Counted from the first letter of the stretch, positions 37,666-47,130 are shown. The stretch: DNA of 64,000 bases from an uncultured Prevotella sp. (GCA_900319905.1 ONQB01000001.1:18343-82342); one strand, 5' to 3'. Numbers and translations are program-made. The notes: generated from the sequence alone by a model not told the origin.

Positions 37666-39642
37666 TTATGCGTCGATATTGGCGTAAGCAGCGTTCTCTT
37701 CGATGAACTCTCGGCGTGGCTCTACGTCGTCGCCCATGAGCATGGAGAAGATTTCGTCGGCTTCGGCTGCATTCTCAATGGACACTTGCTTGAGCAGGCG
37801 TGTCTTCGGGTCCATGGTGGTCTCCCAGAGTTGCTCGGGGTTCATCTCACCAAGTCCTTTGTAGCGCTGCGTGTGGATGCTCTTGCCGTCCTCCACGCCA
37901 TTGCCGTACTTGTCGAGGAAAGCCTGGCGCTGCTGATCGTTGTAGCAGTATTGGCTGATCTTGTTCTTATAGGTGCATTTGTACAATGGCGGTGTGGCGA
38001 TGTAGAGGTGTCCTTCCTCAATAATCTTCGGCATGAAGCGGAAGAAGAGGGTCATGATAAGGGTGTCGATGTGTGAACCATCGACATCGGCATCGGTCAT
38101 GATGATAATCTTGTCGTAGCGCAGCTTGTCGATGTTGGCCTCGCGGTCATCCTCACCGTCCACGCCGAAGCGTACGCCGATGCTCTGGATGATGTTCATC
38201 ACCGATTCGGCTTCGAACACGCGGTGCCACTGTACCTTCTCCACGTTGAGAATCTTACCGCGCAGCGGCAGGATGGCCTGGGTGTAACGGTCGCGGCCCT
38301 GCTTGGCCGAACCACCTGCGGAGTCACCCTCGACGAGGAAGATCTCGCAGTCCTTCGGGTCTTTGTTGGAACAGTCGGCAAGCTTGCCAGGCAGACCACC
38401 GCCGCTCATCACGCTCTTGCGCTGCACGCTCTCACGCGCCTTGCGGGCAGCGATACGTGCGGTGGCAGCAAGGATGACCTTCTCGCAGATGAGCTTGGCC
38501 TCGTCAGGATGCTCTTCGAGGTAGTTGGTCAGTGCCTCACCCACAGCCTGGTTGACGGCACCGGTGACCTCGCTGTTGCCGAGTTTGGTCTTGGTCTGGC
38601 CCTCGAACTGAGGCTCGGCCACCTTAATGGAGATGACGGCTGTGAGACCCTCACGGAAGTCCTCACCGGCCACCTCAATCTTGGCTTTCTCTATCTGCTT
38701 GGAGATCTGCGGGTCGTTGTCGGCATAGTTCTTCAGCACACGGGTCAGTGCCTGACGGAAACCGGTGACATGCGTACCGCCCTCGATGGTGTTGATATTG
38801 TTGACATAGGAGTGGAGGTTCTCCGAATAGTCGGTGTTGTACATGATGGCCACCTCGATGGGCACGCCCTGCTTCTCGGTCTTGAGATAGATGACGTCGT
38901 CGAAGAGGTGCTGACGGTGACGGTCGATGTAGCGCACGAACTCTTTCAGTCCGTCCTTGGCGTGGAACACTTCCTGACGGGTCTTGCCCGTCTCAGGGTC
39001 GGGGCGCAGGTCGGTGAGCGTGATCTTGATGCCTGCATTCAGGTAGGCCAGCTCACGCATGCGGCGGGCAACAATGTCCCACTGGAAAGTCGTGGTGGTG
39101 AAAATGGTAGGGTCGGGCCAGAACTGCTGACGTGTGCCGCGCTTGGTGGTGTCGCCCACCATCTTCACAGCATAGAGCGGCTTGCCTTTCTCGTATTCCT
39201 GCTGATAGATATGACCGTCGCGGTAGACCTGCGAGAGCATGTGGGTGGACAGTGCGTTGACACAGCTCACACCTACGCCGTGCAGACCACCGGATACTTT
39301 GTAGGAGTTCTTGTCGAACTTACCACCAGCGTGGAGCACGGTCATTACGACTTCGAGTGCGCTCTTGTGCAACTTCTGGTGCTCGTCAACGGGGATGCCT
39401 CGGCCATTGTCCTCTACGGTGCAACTGCCATCAGCATTGATGGTCACTTCCACTTCGGTGCAGAAGCCTGCCATGGCCTCGTCGATACAGTTGTCTACAG
39501 TCTCGTTGATGAGGTGGTGAAGTCCTTTCTCGCTAACGTCACCAATGTACATGGCCGGACGTTTGCGCACGGCCTCAAGACCCTCCAATACTTGAATATT
39601 GGAGGCTGAATAATTATCTTCAGGATGTTGGTTTTCTGCCAT
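37666..39642 (-). CDS. gyrB: DNA gyrase subunit B
   Basis: A 658-residue ATPase subunit of the type II topoisomerase that introduces negative supercoils. I chose MAENQHPEDNYSASNIQVLEG over a start 22 codons upstream, which reaches into the promoter. The GHKL ATPase domain has ETVDNCIDEAMAG and GRGIPVDEH. The TOPRIM region has EGDSAGGSAKQGRDR and DADVDGSHI, and the GyrB C-terminal RYKGLGEMNPEQLWETTM is typical. A ParE identity is less likely on this evidence. Confidence 0.95.
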   Translation of the reverse strand: MAENQHPEDNYSASNIQVLEGLEAVRKRPAMYIGDVSEKGLHHLINETVDNCIDEAMAGFCTEVEVTINADGSCTVEDNGRGIPVDEHQKLHKSALEVVMTVLHAGGKFDKNSYKVSGGLHGVGVSCVNALSTHMLSQVYRDGHIYQQEYEKGKPLYAVKMVGDTTKRGTRQQFWPDPTIFTTTTFQWDIVARRMRELAYLNAGIKITLTDLRPDPETGKTRQEVFHAKDGLKEFVRYIDRHRQHLFDDVIYLKTEKQGVPIEVAIMYNTDYSENLHSYVNNINTIEGGTHVTGFRQALTRVLKNYADNDPQISKQIEKAKIEVAGEDFREGLTAVISIKVAEPQFEGQTKTKLGNSEVTGAVNQAVGEALTNYLEEHPDEAKLICEKVILAATARIAARKARESVQRKSVMSGGGLPGKLADCSNKDPKDCEIFLVEGDSAGGSAKQGRDRYTQAILPLRGKILNVEKVQWHRVFEAESVMNIIQSIGVRFGVDGEDDREANIDKLRYDKIIIMTDADVDGSHIDTLIMTLFFRFMPKIIEEGHLYIATPPLYKCTYKNKISQYCYNDQQRQAFLDKYGNGVEDGKSIHTQRYKGLGEMNPEQLWETTMDPKTRLLKQVSIENAAEADEIFSMLMGDDVEPRREFIEENAAYANIDA

Positions 39643-39666
39643 TTTAGCTTGGTTTATATTATTATG

Positions 39667-39674
39667 CAAAGGTA
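39667..39674 (-). promoter_or_regulatory. -7 box of gyrB
   Basis: TACCTTTG on the minus strand, about 25 bases before the ATG. The 297-bp gap to rpsT also holds the rpsT terminator. Apart from this I see nothing there. Confidence 0.5.
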
Positions 39675-39873
39675 CGAAAAACCGACCTAATAAGGAAACT
39701 TTTGTCACAAAAATCGGGTGATGGCAAGTGTTAAATAAACGTACTTTTCAAGGACAGTTTTCGGATGGTTGAAGGCCATTGCTTCGGGAGCTGTTATGCT
39801 TCGGAAAAGCACTTATTCGGCTACGACGTAGACGCTGAAAACATAACAAACGATAGGGTGAAAGTTGAAGACA

Positions 39874-39910
39874 AAATAAAAGCCGTCTCCCTTCTAAAGG
39901 GAAACGGCTA
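39874..39910 (-). terminator. Terminator of rpsT
   Basis: On the minus strand AGCCGTTTCCCTT pairs with AAGGGAGACGGCT over a three-base loop (one G-U) and is followed by TTTATTTTG. It ends the rpsT transcript. Confidence 0.85.
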
Positions 39911-39939
39911 AATTTCTAAACCACATTCAGACCCGATGC

Positions 39940-40194
39940 TTAGCCCAGCTTTGCGATATGTGCTGTCAGGCTTGACTTCAAGTTAGCTGCCTTGTTCTTG
40001 TGGATGATGTTGGTCTTTGCCAACTTGTCCAGCATGCTCTGTACAGAGGGATAAAGCTTCACGGCCTCATCCTTGTCAGTGGTAGCGCGAAGCTTGCGCA
40101 CGGCATTACGCATGGTCTTTGCATAATATTTGTTGTGCAACGTGCGGACCTTCGTCTGACGGATTCTCTTGATTGATGATTTGTGATTTGCCAT
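39940..40194 (-). CDS. rpsT: 30S ribosomal protein S20
   Basis: An 84-residue basic, helical primary-binding protein of 16S rRNA. It starts [21 protein letters not shown], a normal S20 opening, and ends with [18 protein letters not shown]. It lies 51 bp downstream of tRNA-Glu on the same strand and probably shares its promoter, as I see no other box between them. A strong terminator follows. Confidence 0.97.
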   Translation of the reverse strand: MANHKSSIKRIRQTKVRTLHNKYYAKTMRNAVRKLRATTDKDEAVKLYPSVQSMLDKLAKTNIIHKNKAANLKSSLTAHIAKLG

Positions 40195-40245
40195 CTTTAT
40201 ATTTTACTTTTTACTTTTCCTTGTTTCCTTAGCCTTAAGGCTTTG

Positions 40246-40317
40246 TAGTCCATAGCAGAGTCGAACTGCTCTTTAGAGAATGAAAATCTCTCGTCCTAAC
40301 CGATAGACGAATGGACC
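40246..40317 (-). tRNA. tRNA-Glu (anticodon TTC)
   Basis: The acceptor arms GGTCCAT and ATGGACT pair fully with a G-U first pair. The D-arm is normal. The anticodon stem AGAGA/TCTCT encloses TTTTCAT with anticodon TTC. The T-arm is AGCAG TTCGACT CTGCT. The 3' CCA is not encoded. It is 72 bases long with discriminator A. Confidence 0.95.
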
Positions 40318-40338
40318 ATCCATTTTTAAATGCGGGTG

Positions 40339-40369
40339 CAAAGTTACGACTTTTTCGGCAACTGCCAAA
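40339..40369 (-). promoter_or_regulatory. Promoter of tRNA-Glu (and probably rpsT)
   Basis: On the minus strand TTTG (40366-40369), exactly 19 bases, then TAACTTTG (40339-40346), about 21 bases before the tRNA. It is divergent from recO's promoter. Confidence 0.8.
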
Positions 40370-40385
40370 ATTTTCTTCGCTAATT

Positions 40386-40418
40386 TTTGCCATAATTGCT
40401 TGATTTTTCGTATTTTTG
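40386..40418 (+). promoter_or_regulatory. Promoter of recO
   Basis: TTTG at 40386-40389, 21 bases, TATTTTTG at 40411-40418. Only seven bases separate the -7 box from the recO ATG, which predicts a leaderless or very short-leader mRNA. Confidence 0.65.
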
Positions 40419-40425
40419 CCCTTAT

Positions 40426-41148
40426 ATGGAAGTAAAGACCAAAGCAATTGTGCTGCGAACGGTGAAATATGGGGAGTCGCGCTTTATTGTTGACTTGCTC
40501 ACACGGGAGGTTGGACGGGTGTCGTTTATCTGTCAACTTACGAAGTCGGGTCATGGCAAAATCAAAAAGCAGTTGTTCCAGCCGCTTACGTTGTTGGACA
40601 TTGTGTTTGACTATCGTAAGAACCTGACGCTGCAGCGTTTTCAGGATCTGCGCATCGGTCATGCCTATCTGTCGTTGCCATTCGACGCTTACAAATTGTC
40701 TATTTCGCTGTTTCTGGCTGAATTCCTGGTTTATGCCACGCGTGACGAACAGGACAACTGGCCGTTGTTCGACTTTATTGAGACTAGTCTGCTGTGGCTG
40801 GATAATGCCACAGATGGCTTCTCCAATTTTCATTTGGTCTTTATGATGCGCATCTCGCTCTTCATCGGTTTCTTTCCCAATATGGAGAGCTATCAGGAAG
40901 GGGCCTGGTTCGACCTGCGCGACGGTATCTTCTCGCTGTTGCGGCCTGCCCATACCGACTGCCTCAACCCTGATGAGGCAACGCATGTAGTAACGCTCAT
41001 GCGTATGTCGCTCGATAACATGCAGCTGTTCCGTATGTCACGGGTAGATCGCAATCGTTGTACCGATATCATTCTGTATTACTACCGTCTTCATCTTCCC
41101 GATTTCCCTGAACTGCGCTCGCTGGCTGTGCTTAAGGAGCTGTTTTGA
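40426..41148 (+). CDS. recO: DNA repair protein RecO
   Basis: A 240-residue RecFOR-pathway protein that helps load RecA on SSB-coated DNA. I chose MEVKTKAIVLRTVKYGESR, since it restores the family's OB-fold opening; a frame extending upstream would run through the promoter. Residues 1-80 are the OB domain, followed by a helical domain typical of Bacteroidota RecO (SLFLAEFLVYATRDEQDNWPLFDFIE). The Cys zinc motif seen in some RecO proteins is not evident here. Confidence 0.93.
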   Translation: MEVKTKAIVLRTVKYGESRFIVDLLTREVGRVSFICQLTKSGHGKIKKQLFQPLTLLDIVFDYRKNLTLQRFQDLRIGHAYLSLPFDAYKLSISLFLAEFLVYATRDEQDNWPLFDFIETSLLWLDNATDGFSNFHLVFMMRISLFIGFFPNMESYQEGAWFDLRDGIFSLLRPAHTDCLNPDEATHVVTLMRMSLDNMQLFRMSRVDRNRCTDIILYYYRLHLPDFPELRSLAVLKELF

Positions 41149-41189
41149 GTTTGCCGGCTGTGCGGTGGCCATCCCAGTATTGGAATAAT

Positions 41190-41442
41190 AGGGAAGTCCG
41201 GAAGTCCGGAAGTCCAGAAGTTCAGTCATATGCACAAGCATCTAATGGAAGTCCGGAAGTACAGAAGTCCGGAAGTTCAGTCATATGCACAAGCATCTAA
41301 TGGAAGTCCGGAAGTATAGAAGTCCAGAAGTCCGGAAGTTCAGTCATTACTATTGTAGTATCAAATGATGCTCATGCATATGACTGTACTTCCGGACTTC
41401 TGTACTTCCGGACTTCAATTGACTAATCTTCCGGGCTTCCCC
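41190..41442. repeat. Palindromic repeat copy 5, compound (GAAGTCCG family)
   Basis: A longer copy in the 310-bp gap between converging recO and yqeY. The left arm is repeated: a unit of about 60 bp (GTCATATGCACAAGCATCTAA followed by GAAGTCCGGAAGTaCAG-type arms) occurs twice in direct order, and a third, divergent left arm precedes the right arm ATATGACTGTACTTCCGG. The exact 8-bp GAAGTCCG unit is clearest here. Nothing else is seen in the gap. Confidence 0.85.
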
Positions 41443-41458
41443 TTCATTCTATGATGGT

Positions 41459-41914
41459 TTATGCGTTGAGGAGCTTTCTCACGATGCTTGAAATCTCCTT
41501 GCCGTCGGCTTTGCCTGCCATTTGCTTGGTGGCCAGCCCCATGACTTTGCCCATATCCTTCATGGACGAAGCACCGGTCTGTTCGATGATGGCCTTAACC
41601 TGTGCCTCTACCTCTTCAGCGGACAATGGCTTGGGCAGGAATTCCTTGATAACTCTGACCTGCGCCATCTCGCCTTCTGCCAGTTCCGGACGGTTGGCCT
41701 TGGTATAGATGTCGGCACTCTCTTCGCCTTGCTTGACGAGCTTCTGCAGTATCTTCATGGCTGTAGCGTCGTCGAGCGTGTCGTTGGCGCCCGGTGCCGT
41801 CTTGGCTTCGATGAATACCTTCTTGATGTTGCGCAGGGCCTCGAGACGCACCTTGTCGCGTGCCTTCATAGCCTCGCGTATGCCTTTGCTAACTTGATCG
41901 AAAAGTGATTCCAT
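41459..41914 (-). CDS. yqeY: GatB/YqeY domain protein
   Basis: A 151-residue protein of the YqeY family, homologous to the tRNA-binding tail domain of the amidotransferase subunit GatB. It starts MESLFDQVSKGIREAMKARDK and contains VIKEFLPKPLSAEEVEAQV and GASSMKDMGKVMGLATKQM, all typical. Its role is uncertain; it may bind tRNA. It is the last gene of the dcw operon, 45 bp after ftsZ, which is its usual place in Bacteroidota. Confidence 0.94.
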   Translation of the reverse strand: MESLFDQVSKGIREAMKARDKVRLEALRNIKKVFIEAKTAPGANDTLDDATAMKILQKLVKQGEESADIYTKANRPELAEGEMAQVRVIKEFLPKPLSAEEVEAQVKAIIEQTGASSMKDMGKVMGLATKQMAGKADGKEISSIVRKLLNA

Positions 41915-41959
41915 ATTAACCTTGAAAAATGATTTTGATAAATAACTTCAGCTGTTATG

Positions 41960-43330
41960 TTATACAAAACTTATCACGCCCTGTACCGGTTCACCATTAT
42001 CGTCCTGTGTGGGCTCTGTGGTGTTGCCGCTGGCCTGCTTGCGAATGTCGTCCAACATCTGTCGTGTGCGTTTGTAGGTAGGCGTGTTTTCTACAGCCAG
42101 GATGACGTCCTCGTTGTCGATGTCCTCTTGGTTGAAGATGAAGATATGCGGTCTGCGCTTGTGGCGTGTGCTGTTGTTGTCGCTGCCATAGTAGCGCGAG
42201 CGCCGCTGTGCGTTTTCGGCTGCTTTCTCTTCGGCTTCCGCGATGCGGTCGGCTTCTTCCTGTGTGCGGTGCTGCTTGCGCTCGATGGGCTCCACATCCT
42301 CCACACCGAAGCCTGTTGCCAGAATGGTTACCTTTACCTTGCTGCCGAGGTTCGGGTCGACAGCCACACCCCACTTGATTTCGAAGTCCTCGCCGAAGCG
42401 TGCCATGAAGTCATTGACGTCGTTCATCTCTTCCATCATCAGACCCTGCTGGTCTTTCTTGTCACTGGAGAACGAGATGGAGAGCAGGATTTTCTTAGAG
42501 TTGAACACATCGTTGTCGTTGAGCAGCGGGGAGTTGAGGGCATCGTCGATAGCCTTCTTCACACGCCCCTCGCCCTCGCCGTAGCCAGTGCTCATGATGG
42601 CCACGCCACCGTCTTTGAGCACCGTCTTCACGTCGTTGAAGTCGAGGTTGATGAGGCCGTGTATGGTGATGATCTCAGCAATGCTCTTTGCCGCCACGCT
42701 CAGGGTGTCGTCGGCCTTGCCGAAGGCGTCGATGAGGGTGAGGTCGGGATAGATCTCGCGCAGGCGTTCGTTGTTGATTACGAGCAGTGCGTCTACATGC
42801 TTGGCCATCTCCTCGACGCCGTCGAGTGCCTGGTCAATCTTCTTCGGGCCTTCGAAGCGGAAGGGAATGGTAACGATGCCCACGGTGAGGATGCCCATCT
42901 CCTTGCTCACTTGTGCGATGACCGGTGCGGCACCTGTTCCGGTGCCACCGCCCATGCCGGCTGTGATGAAGGCCATCTTCGTACCGTCGTCGAGCATGCG
43001 CCGTATGTCCTCCTCACTCTCCAGTGCGGCTTGGCGGGCACGTGCCGGACGGTTGCCGGCGCCAAGACCTTCCTTGCCTAACTGAAGGCGTACGGGAACG
43101 GGAGAGTCATCCAAGGCCTGCGCGTCGGTATTGCAAAGAACGAAGGACACGTCATGGATGCCCTCACGGTACATGTGGTTGACGGCGTTGCCGCCACCAC
43201 CACCCACACCAATCACCTTGATGATGCTGTTTTCCTTCTGTGGTTCACCGAAGTCAAGGATGTCTGGCTTCGGATTTGTCTTATTGTAGTCTGGCATAGT
43301 GCTATTGCTTTGAATATACGATGTTGTCAT
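41960..43330 (-). CDS. ftsZ: Cell division protein FtsZ
   Basis: A 456-residue tubulin-like GTPase that forms the division ring. It has GVGGGGGNAVNHM, the tubulin signature GGGTGTGAAP, and the NFNDVKTVL-type T7 loop region. It is longer than E. coli FtsZ because of a C-terminal extension containing ENTPTYKRTRQML and a final VQGVISFV. The start could be MTTSYIQ or MPDYNKT. It is separated from ftsA by ten bases. Confidence 0.98.
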   Translation of the reverse strand: MTTSYIQSNSTMPDYNKTNPKPDILDFGEPQKENSIIKVIGVGGGGGNAVNHMYREGIHDVSFVLCNTDAQALDDSPVPVRLQLGKEGLGAGNRPARARQAALESEEDIRRMLDDGTKMAFITAGMGGGTGTGAAPVIAQVSKEMGILTVGIVTIPFRFEGPKKIDQALDGVEEMAKHVDALLVINNERLREIYPDLTLIDAFGKADDTLSVAAKSIAEIITIHGLINLDFNDVKTVLKDGGVAIMSTGYGEGEGRVKKAIDDALNSPLLNDNDVFNSKKILLSISFSSDKKDQQGLMMEEMNDVNDFMARFGEDFEIKWGVAVDPNLGSKVKVTILATGFGVEDVEPIERKQHRTQEEADRIAEAEEKAAENAQRRSRYYGSDNNSTRHKRRPHIFIFNQEDIDNEDVILAVENTPTYKRTRQMLDDIRKQASGNTTEPTQDDNGEPVQGVISFV

Positions 43331-43340
43331 GTGAGTCTTG

Positions 43341-44771
43341 TTACCGCTCGTCGTCGGGAGCCACCATCTTCTTGCCGAAATTCTTCAGCCCGGTCAGCGT
43401 GCGTTGCAGCCATGTGGGTTTGCCGTCACCGTGTTCCTCCTTTGGTTCTTCCTCGTGAGGCTTGTTGTCTTCTTTGGGCTGCTCTTTCTTTACTTCCTCC
43501 TTGGGCTTCAGCTGTTCTTGCTGGTCGAGTACGCGTCCCACGCCTTCGGAGGCTGCGGACTTGCCGGTTTCCTCGGTCGCAGCCGTCGGTTTTTCAGTCA
43601 TTCTTCCGAAGAGGTCGTTCGACAGCTCACCGCCGTCGCAGTTTTGGTTGCCCTTGCAGAGGATGCCGAGCGCTGTGCACAAACGTCCGTCCTTGGCGTT
43701 GACGATGGCGTTGCCCGACTTGATGGTTTCGTTGACGAACTTTGCGATGCGTATCTTGTCGACGTGGGTATAGTTGCGGAAGGCCGTCTCGATATTGGCC
43801 ATGTTGGAACCGCCGCCCGTGAGGATGATGCCGGCAAGCAGCTTGTCGGCAAATTCGCTGGGCACCTGGCACCACACATTCTCGATGATCTCCTGCATGC
43901 GTGCTTCCACGATCTCGGCGAACTTCGTGGCGGGCACCGAGCGGTCGTTGTCGATGGGGTAGTTGAGTGTGCGGTCGAGTGCGTTATCGTCGGTATAGGC
44001 ACTGGCATACTTGATCTTCATGGCTTCTGCTGTTGATTCCTCCATCTGCAGCGATGCAATGTCCTTGGTGATGTTGTTGCTGCCCAATGGGATGACGGCG
44101 AGATGGCGTACGATACCGCGGTAGTAGATGCAGACGGTCGTGGTCTCCGCACCGAGGTCTACGAGCACGCAGCCGCTGCGGCGCTCACTGTCAGACAGCA
44201 CACTGTCGGCCAAAGCCAGCGGTGAGAGATACATGTCGAGGACAGAGATGTTGGCCTGGTCGAAACTCTTCTTCAAAGCGCGGTAGAACACCTTGCGCCA
44301 AAGGATATTGAGGAAGTTGCCTTCCAGCCGTGAGCATTGTATGCCTACGGGGTCGAGCTGGAACTGATTGTCCACCTTATATTCCTGTGTAATGGCGTCG
44401 AGGATGAGCTTGTCTGGATACTGCATGCTGCGGTTGGCGTCCATCAGTGAGTTGATCATATCCTGTGTCACCACGCTGTCGGCAGAAAGCTCTCTGACGT
44501 TGGTGTTTCTCACGCTTTGTATGGACTGTCCGCCCACGCCTACATAAACGTGCGCGACTTTTCTCTTGAGAGAGGCTTCCAGCTTCTTCATGATGCTGGT
44601 CAGAGCCTGCACGGTCTTGTCGATGTTGTAAACCACGCCTTTCCGGATACATTCGGCGGAGTTTTCCTGCGCCACAGCTTGCACGGTGATGCTGCCATCG
44701 AGATTCTTATGTCCGGCGATGCCGGTGATCTTTGACGAGCCTAATTCTATTGCAACTATGAATTCTGCCAT
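43341..44771 (-). CDS. ftsA: Cell division protein FtsA
   Basis: A 476-residue actin-fold ATPase that anchors FtsZ to the membrane. It starts AEFIVAIELGSSKITGIAG (phosphate 1 loop) and has CVLVDLGAETTTVCIYYRG and GIILTGGGSNMANI for nucleotide binding. A Glu/Lys/Pro-rich linker (about residues 395-455) leads to a C-terminal amphipathic helix (WLQRTLTGLKNFGKKMV) that is the expected membrane tag. The length above the usual 420 comes from that linker. Confidence 0.97.
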   Translation of the reverse strand: MAEFIVAIELGSSKITGIAGHKNLDGSITVQAVAQENSAECIRKGVVYNIDKTVQALTSIMKKLEASLKRKVAHVYVGVGGQSIQSVRNTNVRELSADSVVTQDMINSLMDANRSMQYPDKLILDAITQEYKVDNQFQLDPVGIQCSRLEGNFLNILWRKVFYRALKKSFDQANISVLDMYLSPLALADSVLSDSERRSGCVLVDLGAETTTVCIYYRGIVRHLAVIPLGSNNITKDIASLQMEESTAEAMKIKYASAYTDDNALDRTLNYPIDNDRSVPATKFAEIVEARMQEIIENVWCQVPSEFADKLLAGIILTGGGSNMANIETAFRNYTHVDKIRIAKFVNETIKSGNAIVNAKDGRLCTALGILCKGNQNCDGGELSNDLFGRMTEKPTAATEETGKSAASEGVGRVLDQQEQLKPKEEVKKEQPKEDNKPHEEEPKEEHGDGKPTWLQRTLTGLKNFGKKMVAPDDER

Positions 44772-44781
44772 GAGATAATTG

Positions 44782-45579
44782 CTATTGGTTTGTTGTACGT
44801 TTTTTGCAAATAATTTGGTTATCGAACTCCACGTCGATGTAGGAGTACTTGTTCCATCCGGCCTGAGACAGGCCGTAGATGTAGAACTTCTTGAGCCGGT
44901 CCATCTTTACATTAGCGTAGTCGGTGATGAGCTGCTTTCGCTCAGAGGCGTACTTGGAGTAGGGCAGTTGTCCGATATAGATGACATGGTTGCCCACTCT
45001 TGGTACCAATTCAATGCCTTTGTTGGGCAGCACGTTGATCTGCACTATCTGGTTGCGCCAGAAGTCGTCGGACATGATTGCCTCGCTGAGGTAAGAGATG
45101 TAGTGCTGTGCAAAGTTCTTGCTGATGTAGCCGGTTGCCACCACGAGGTTGCTGGTGTAATGGGAGTTGGGCATGACCTTGTGGTTGTCGTCGAGATAGT
45201 AGTCATCACCGTTGGCCGCCATGACATGCAGGGTGGGCATGCGTTGCGTGAGCGAGATGCAGACCTTGCCGTCCTCTGTTTTGTAGCACTCTGCGTTTTT
45301 GACAAACGGGCTCTGCTTGAGCTTGTTCTCTATGCGTCGTGTGTTGACAGTCGAGAGTGGTTCATGCACGGGGTAGAGATGGCTTCTCTTGAGGCGTTCA
45401 GCCACTTCCTCCTTCGAGATGAAGCCGTTGACGGTCTCGTCCTGGATGTCGATGTTCAGGCCGCTGCAGACACGTTTCGTGTCTTCCGGCTTGTTGAAAG
45501 CCGTAAGAGCCACCACGAGATATACACATAGCAGTGCATCGCAGGTGATGAGACAGGTTCTTTTCCAGTTGAAACGCAT
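44782..45579 (-). CDS. ftsQ: Cell division protein FtsQ
   Basis: A 265-residue single-pass membrane protein of the divisome. It has a short N-terminal cytosolic piece and a membrane helix (about residues 9-28, TCLITCDALLCVYLVVAL), then a POTRA domain (residues 35-105) and the FtsQ periplasmic domain. Position between murC and ftsA, with ten-base gaps on both sides, confirms it. Sequence similarity in this family is weak, so context carries much of the weight. Confidence 0.93.
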   Translation of the reverse strand: MRFNWKRTCLITCDALLCVYLVVALTAFNKPEDTKRVCSGLNIDIQDETVNGFISKEEVAERLKRSHLYPVHEPLSTVNTRRIENKLKQSPFVKNAECYKTEDGKVCISLTQRMPTLHVMAANGDDYYLDDNHKVMPNSHYTSNLVVATGYISKNFAQHYISYLSEAIMSDDFWRNQIVQINVLPNKGIELVPRVGNHVIYIGQLPYSKYASERKQLITDYANVKMDRLKKFYIYGLSQAGWNKYSYIDVEFDNQIICKKRTTNQ

Positions 45580-45589
45580 CTGTCAGCCT

Positions 45590-46978
45590 TTATTTCTTCT
45601 GTTCTTTCTCTTTGATGATTCTTGTGATTTGCGGCACCATGTTGTCGAGATCGCCGGCGCCGAGTGTGACGAGCACGTCGAAGTCGCGCTTCTTGACGAG
45701 GTCGAGCACGTCGTCCTTGCGTATCATGCTCTTCTCCACACCGGGCTTGAGGTTGTCGTAGATAAGCTGCGACGTGACACCTGGGATAGGCTGCTCGCGG
45801 GCAGGATAGATCTCAGTGAGGATTACCTCATCGAAGTGGCTCAGTGCGTCGGCGAAGTCAAGATAGAAGTCGTGTGTGCGGCTGTAGAGATGGGGCTGGA
45901 AGATGACTGTGATCTTGCGTCCCTTATAGAGTTCTCTTAAGCTCTTGGCACATTGCTTGATCTCCTTGGGGTGGTGGGCATAGTCGGAGAGCAGTACGTG
46001 GCGGTCGTTGCGTATTTTGTAGTCGAAACGACGCTCCACACCATGGTAGGTCTCCATGCCGTATTTGATTTCCTGAGCCGTGCAGCCGTTGAGCTGGGCC
46101 AGGGCCATGGCAGCCACGCCGTTCTCGATATTGATTGGCACGGGTTGCCCGAGAGTGATGCCCGTGATGTTTTCGATGGGTGAGATGAAGTCGAACGTGA
46201 TGTTTCCGTTGTCGATCTTGATATTATCGGCATGGAAGTCACCCTCGTCACGGCTGTAGGTATAGGTCTTCACTCCCTGCTGCACGTTGGGTTTCATCTC
46301 GAGGTTGGTGTGGATGATGAGTGCGCCTCCAGGTTGGATGAGCTCGGTATAGTGGCGGAAGCTCTCGAGGTAGGCTTCCTTGGTGCCGTAGATGTCGAGG
46401 TGGTCGGGGTCGGTGGCTGTGATGACCGTCATCCATGGGCGCAGCCAGTGGAACGAGCGGTCGAACTCGTCGGCCTCGATGACCACGTAGTCGCTGCTGT
46501 CAGAGAGGATATAGTTGGTGCCGTAGTTCTTCGAGATGCCGCCGAGGAAGGCGTTGCAGTCAACATGGCTCTGGTGCATGATATGGGCGCACATGGTCGA
46601 TGTGGTAGTCTTGCCATGAGTGCCGGCCACGCACAGACCCTTGTGGGTGCGTGTGAGGATGCCCAGCACCTGTGCGCGCTTCTGTACTTCGAATCCATTG
46701 TCGCGGAACCATGTGAGCTCCTGATGGGTAGCCGGGATGGCCGGAGTGTAGACCACGAGACAGGAAGCCTTGTCGCGGCACGCATGAGGAATCTCATTGA
46801 TGTCTTCCTCATAGTGAATAATCATTCCCTCCTTTTCCAGTTGTTGTGTGAGGGCCGACGGTGTCTTGTCGTATCCTGCCACTACCACACCGCGATGGAT
46901 GAAGTAGCGGGCGATGGCACTCATGCCGATGCCGCCTGCACCAACAAAATAAACAGCTTTAATGTCTTTGAGTTCCAT
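45590..46978 (-). CDS. murC: UDP-N-acetylmuramate--L-alanine ligase
   Basis: A 462-residue Mur ligase that adds L-Ala to UDP-MurNAc in the cytosol. It has the N-terminal GAGGIGMSAIARYF Rossmann motif, ATP loop AGTHGKTTTS (about residue 115), the central EADEFDRS and the C-terminal domain with YAHHPKEI. Standard Mur ligase length. Confidence 0.98.
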   Translation of the reverse strand: MELKDIKAVYFVGAGGIGMSAIARYFIHRGVVVAGYDKTPSALTQQLEKEGMIIHYEEDINEIPHACRDKASCLVVYTPAIPATHQELTWFRDNGFEVQKRAQVLGILTRTHKGLCVAGTHGKTTTSTMCAHIMHQSHVDCNAFLGGISKNYGTNYILSDSSDYVVIEADEFDRSFHWLRPWMTVITATDPDHLDIYGTKEAYLESFRHYTELIQPGGALIIHTNLEMKPNVQQGVKTYTYSRDEGDFHADNIKIDNGNITFDFISPIENITGITLGQPVPINIENGVAAMALAQLNGCTAQEIKYGMETYHGVERRFDYKIRNDRHVLLSDYAHHPKEIKQCAKSLRELYKGRKITVIFQPHLYSRTHDFYLDFADALSHFDEVILTEIYPAREQPIPGVTSQLIYDNLKPGVEKSMIRKDDVLDLVKKRDFDVLVTLGAGDLDNMVPQITRIIKEKEQKK

Positions 46979-47021
46979 TATATATATAATGCTTTTTCGT
47001 TTTCTACTTTATATCATTGTG

Positions 47022-47042
47022 CCTGCCACTGGTTGTGGCAGG
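47022..47042. other. Hairpin between murC and murG
   Basis: CCTGCCAC and GTGGCAGG pair over a five-base loop in the 152-bp gap of the dcw operon. No T-run follows on the transcribed strand, so it is probably not a terminator. Confidence 0.4.
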
Positions 47043-47130
47043 TACTTTGTCATGACTTGCGAAGTCCGGCATTGCCTTGGCGCTTCTGGCCACGTTATGC
47101 TTTGCCGGGTTATGCCTTGTCGGCTTCAAC

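Noticed and set aside
38224-39609. Open frame of 461 codons on the plus strand opposite gyrB
   Set aside because: Sense-strand gyrB has every expected motif. The antisense product is Leu/Val/Gly-rich with no motif or start signal.
39643-39708. Upstream start for gyrB that adds 22 residues
   Set aside because: It would place the -7 box TACCTTTG inside the coding region. The shorter start matches the family.
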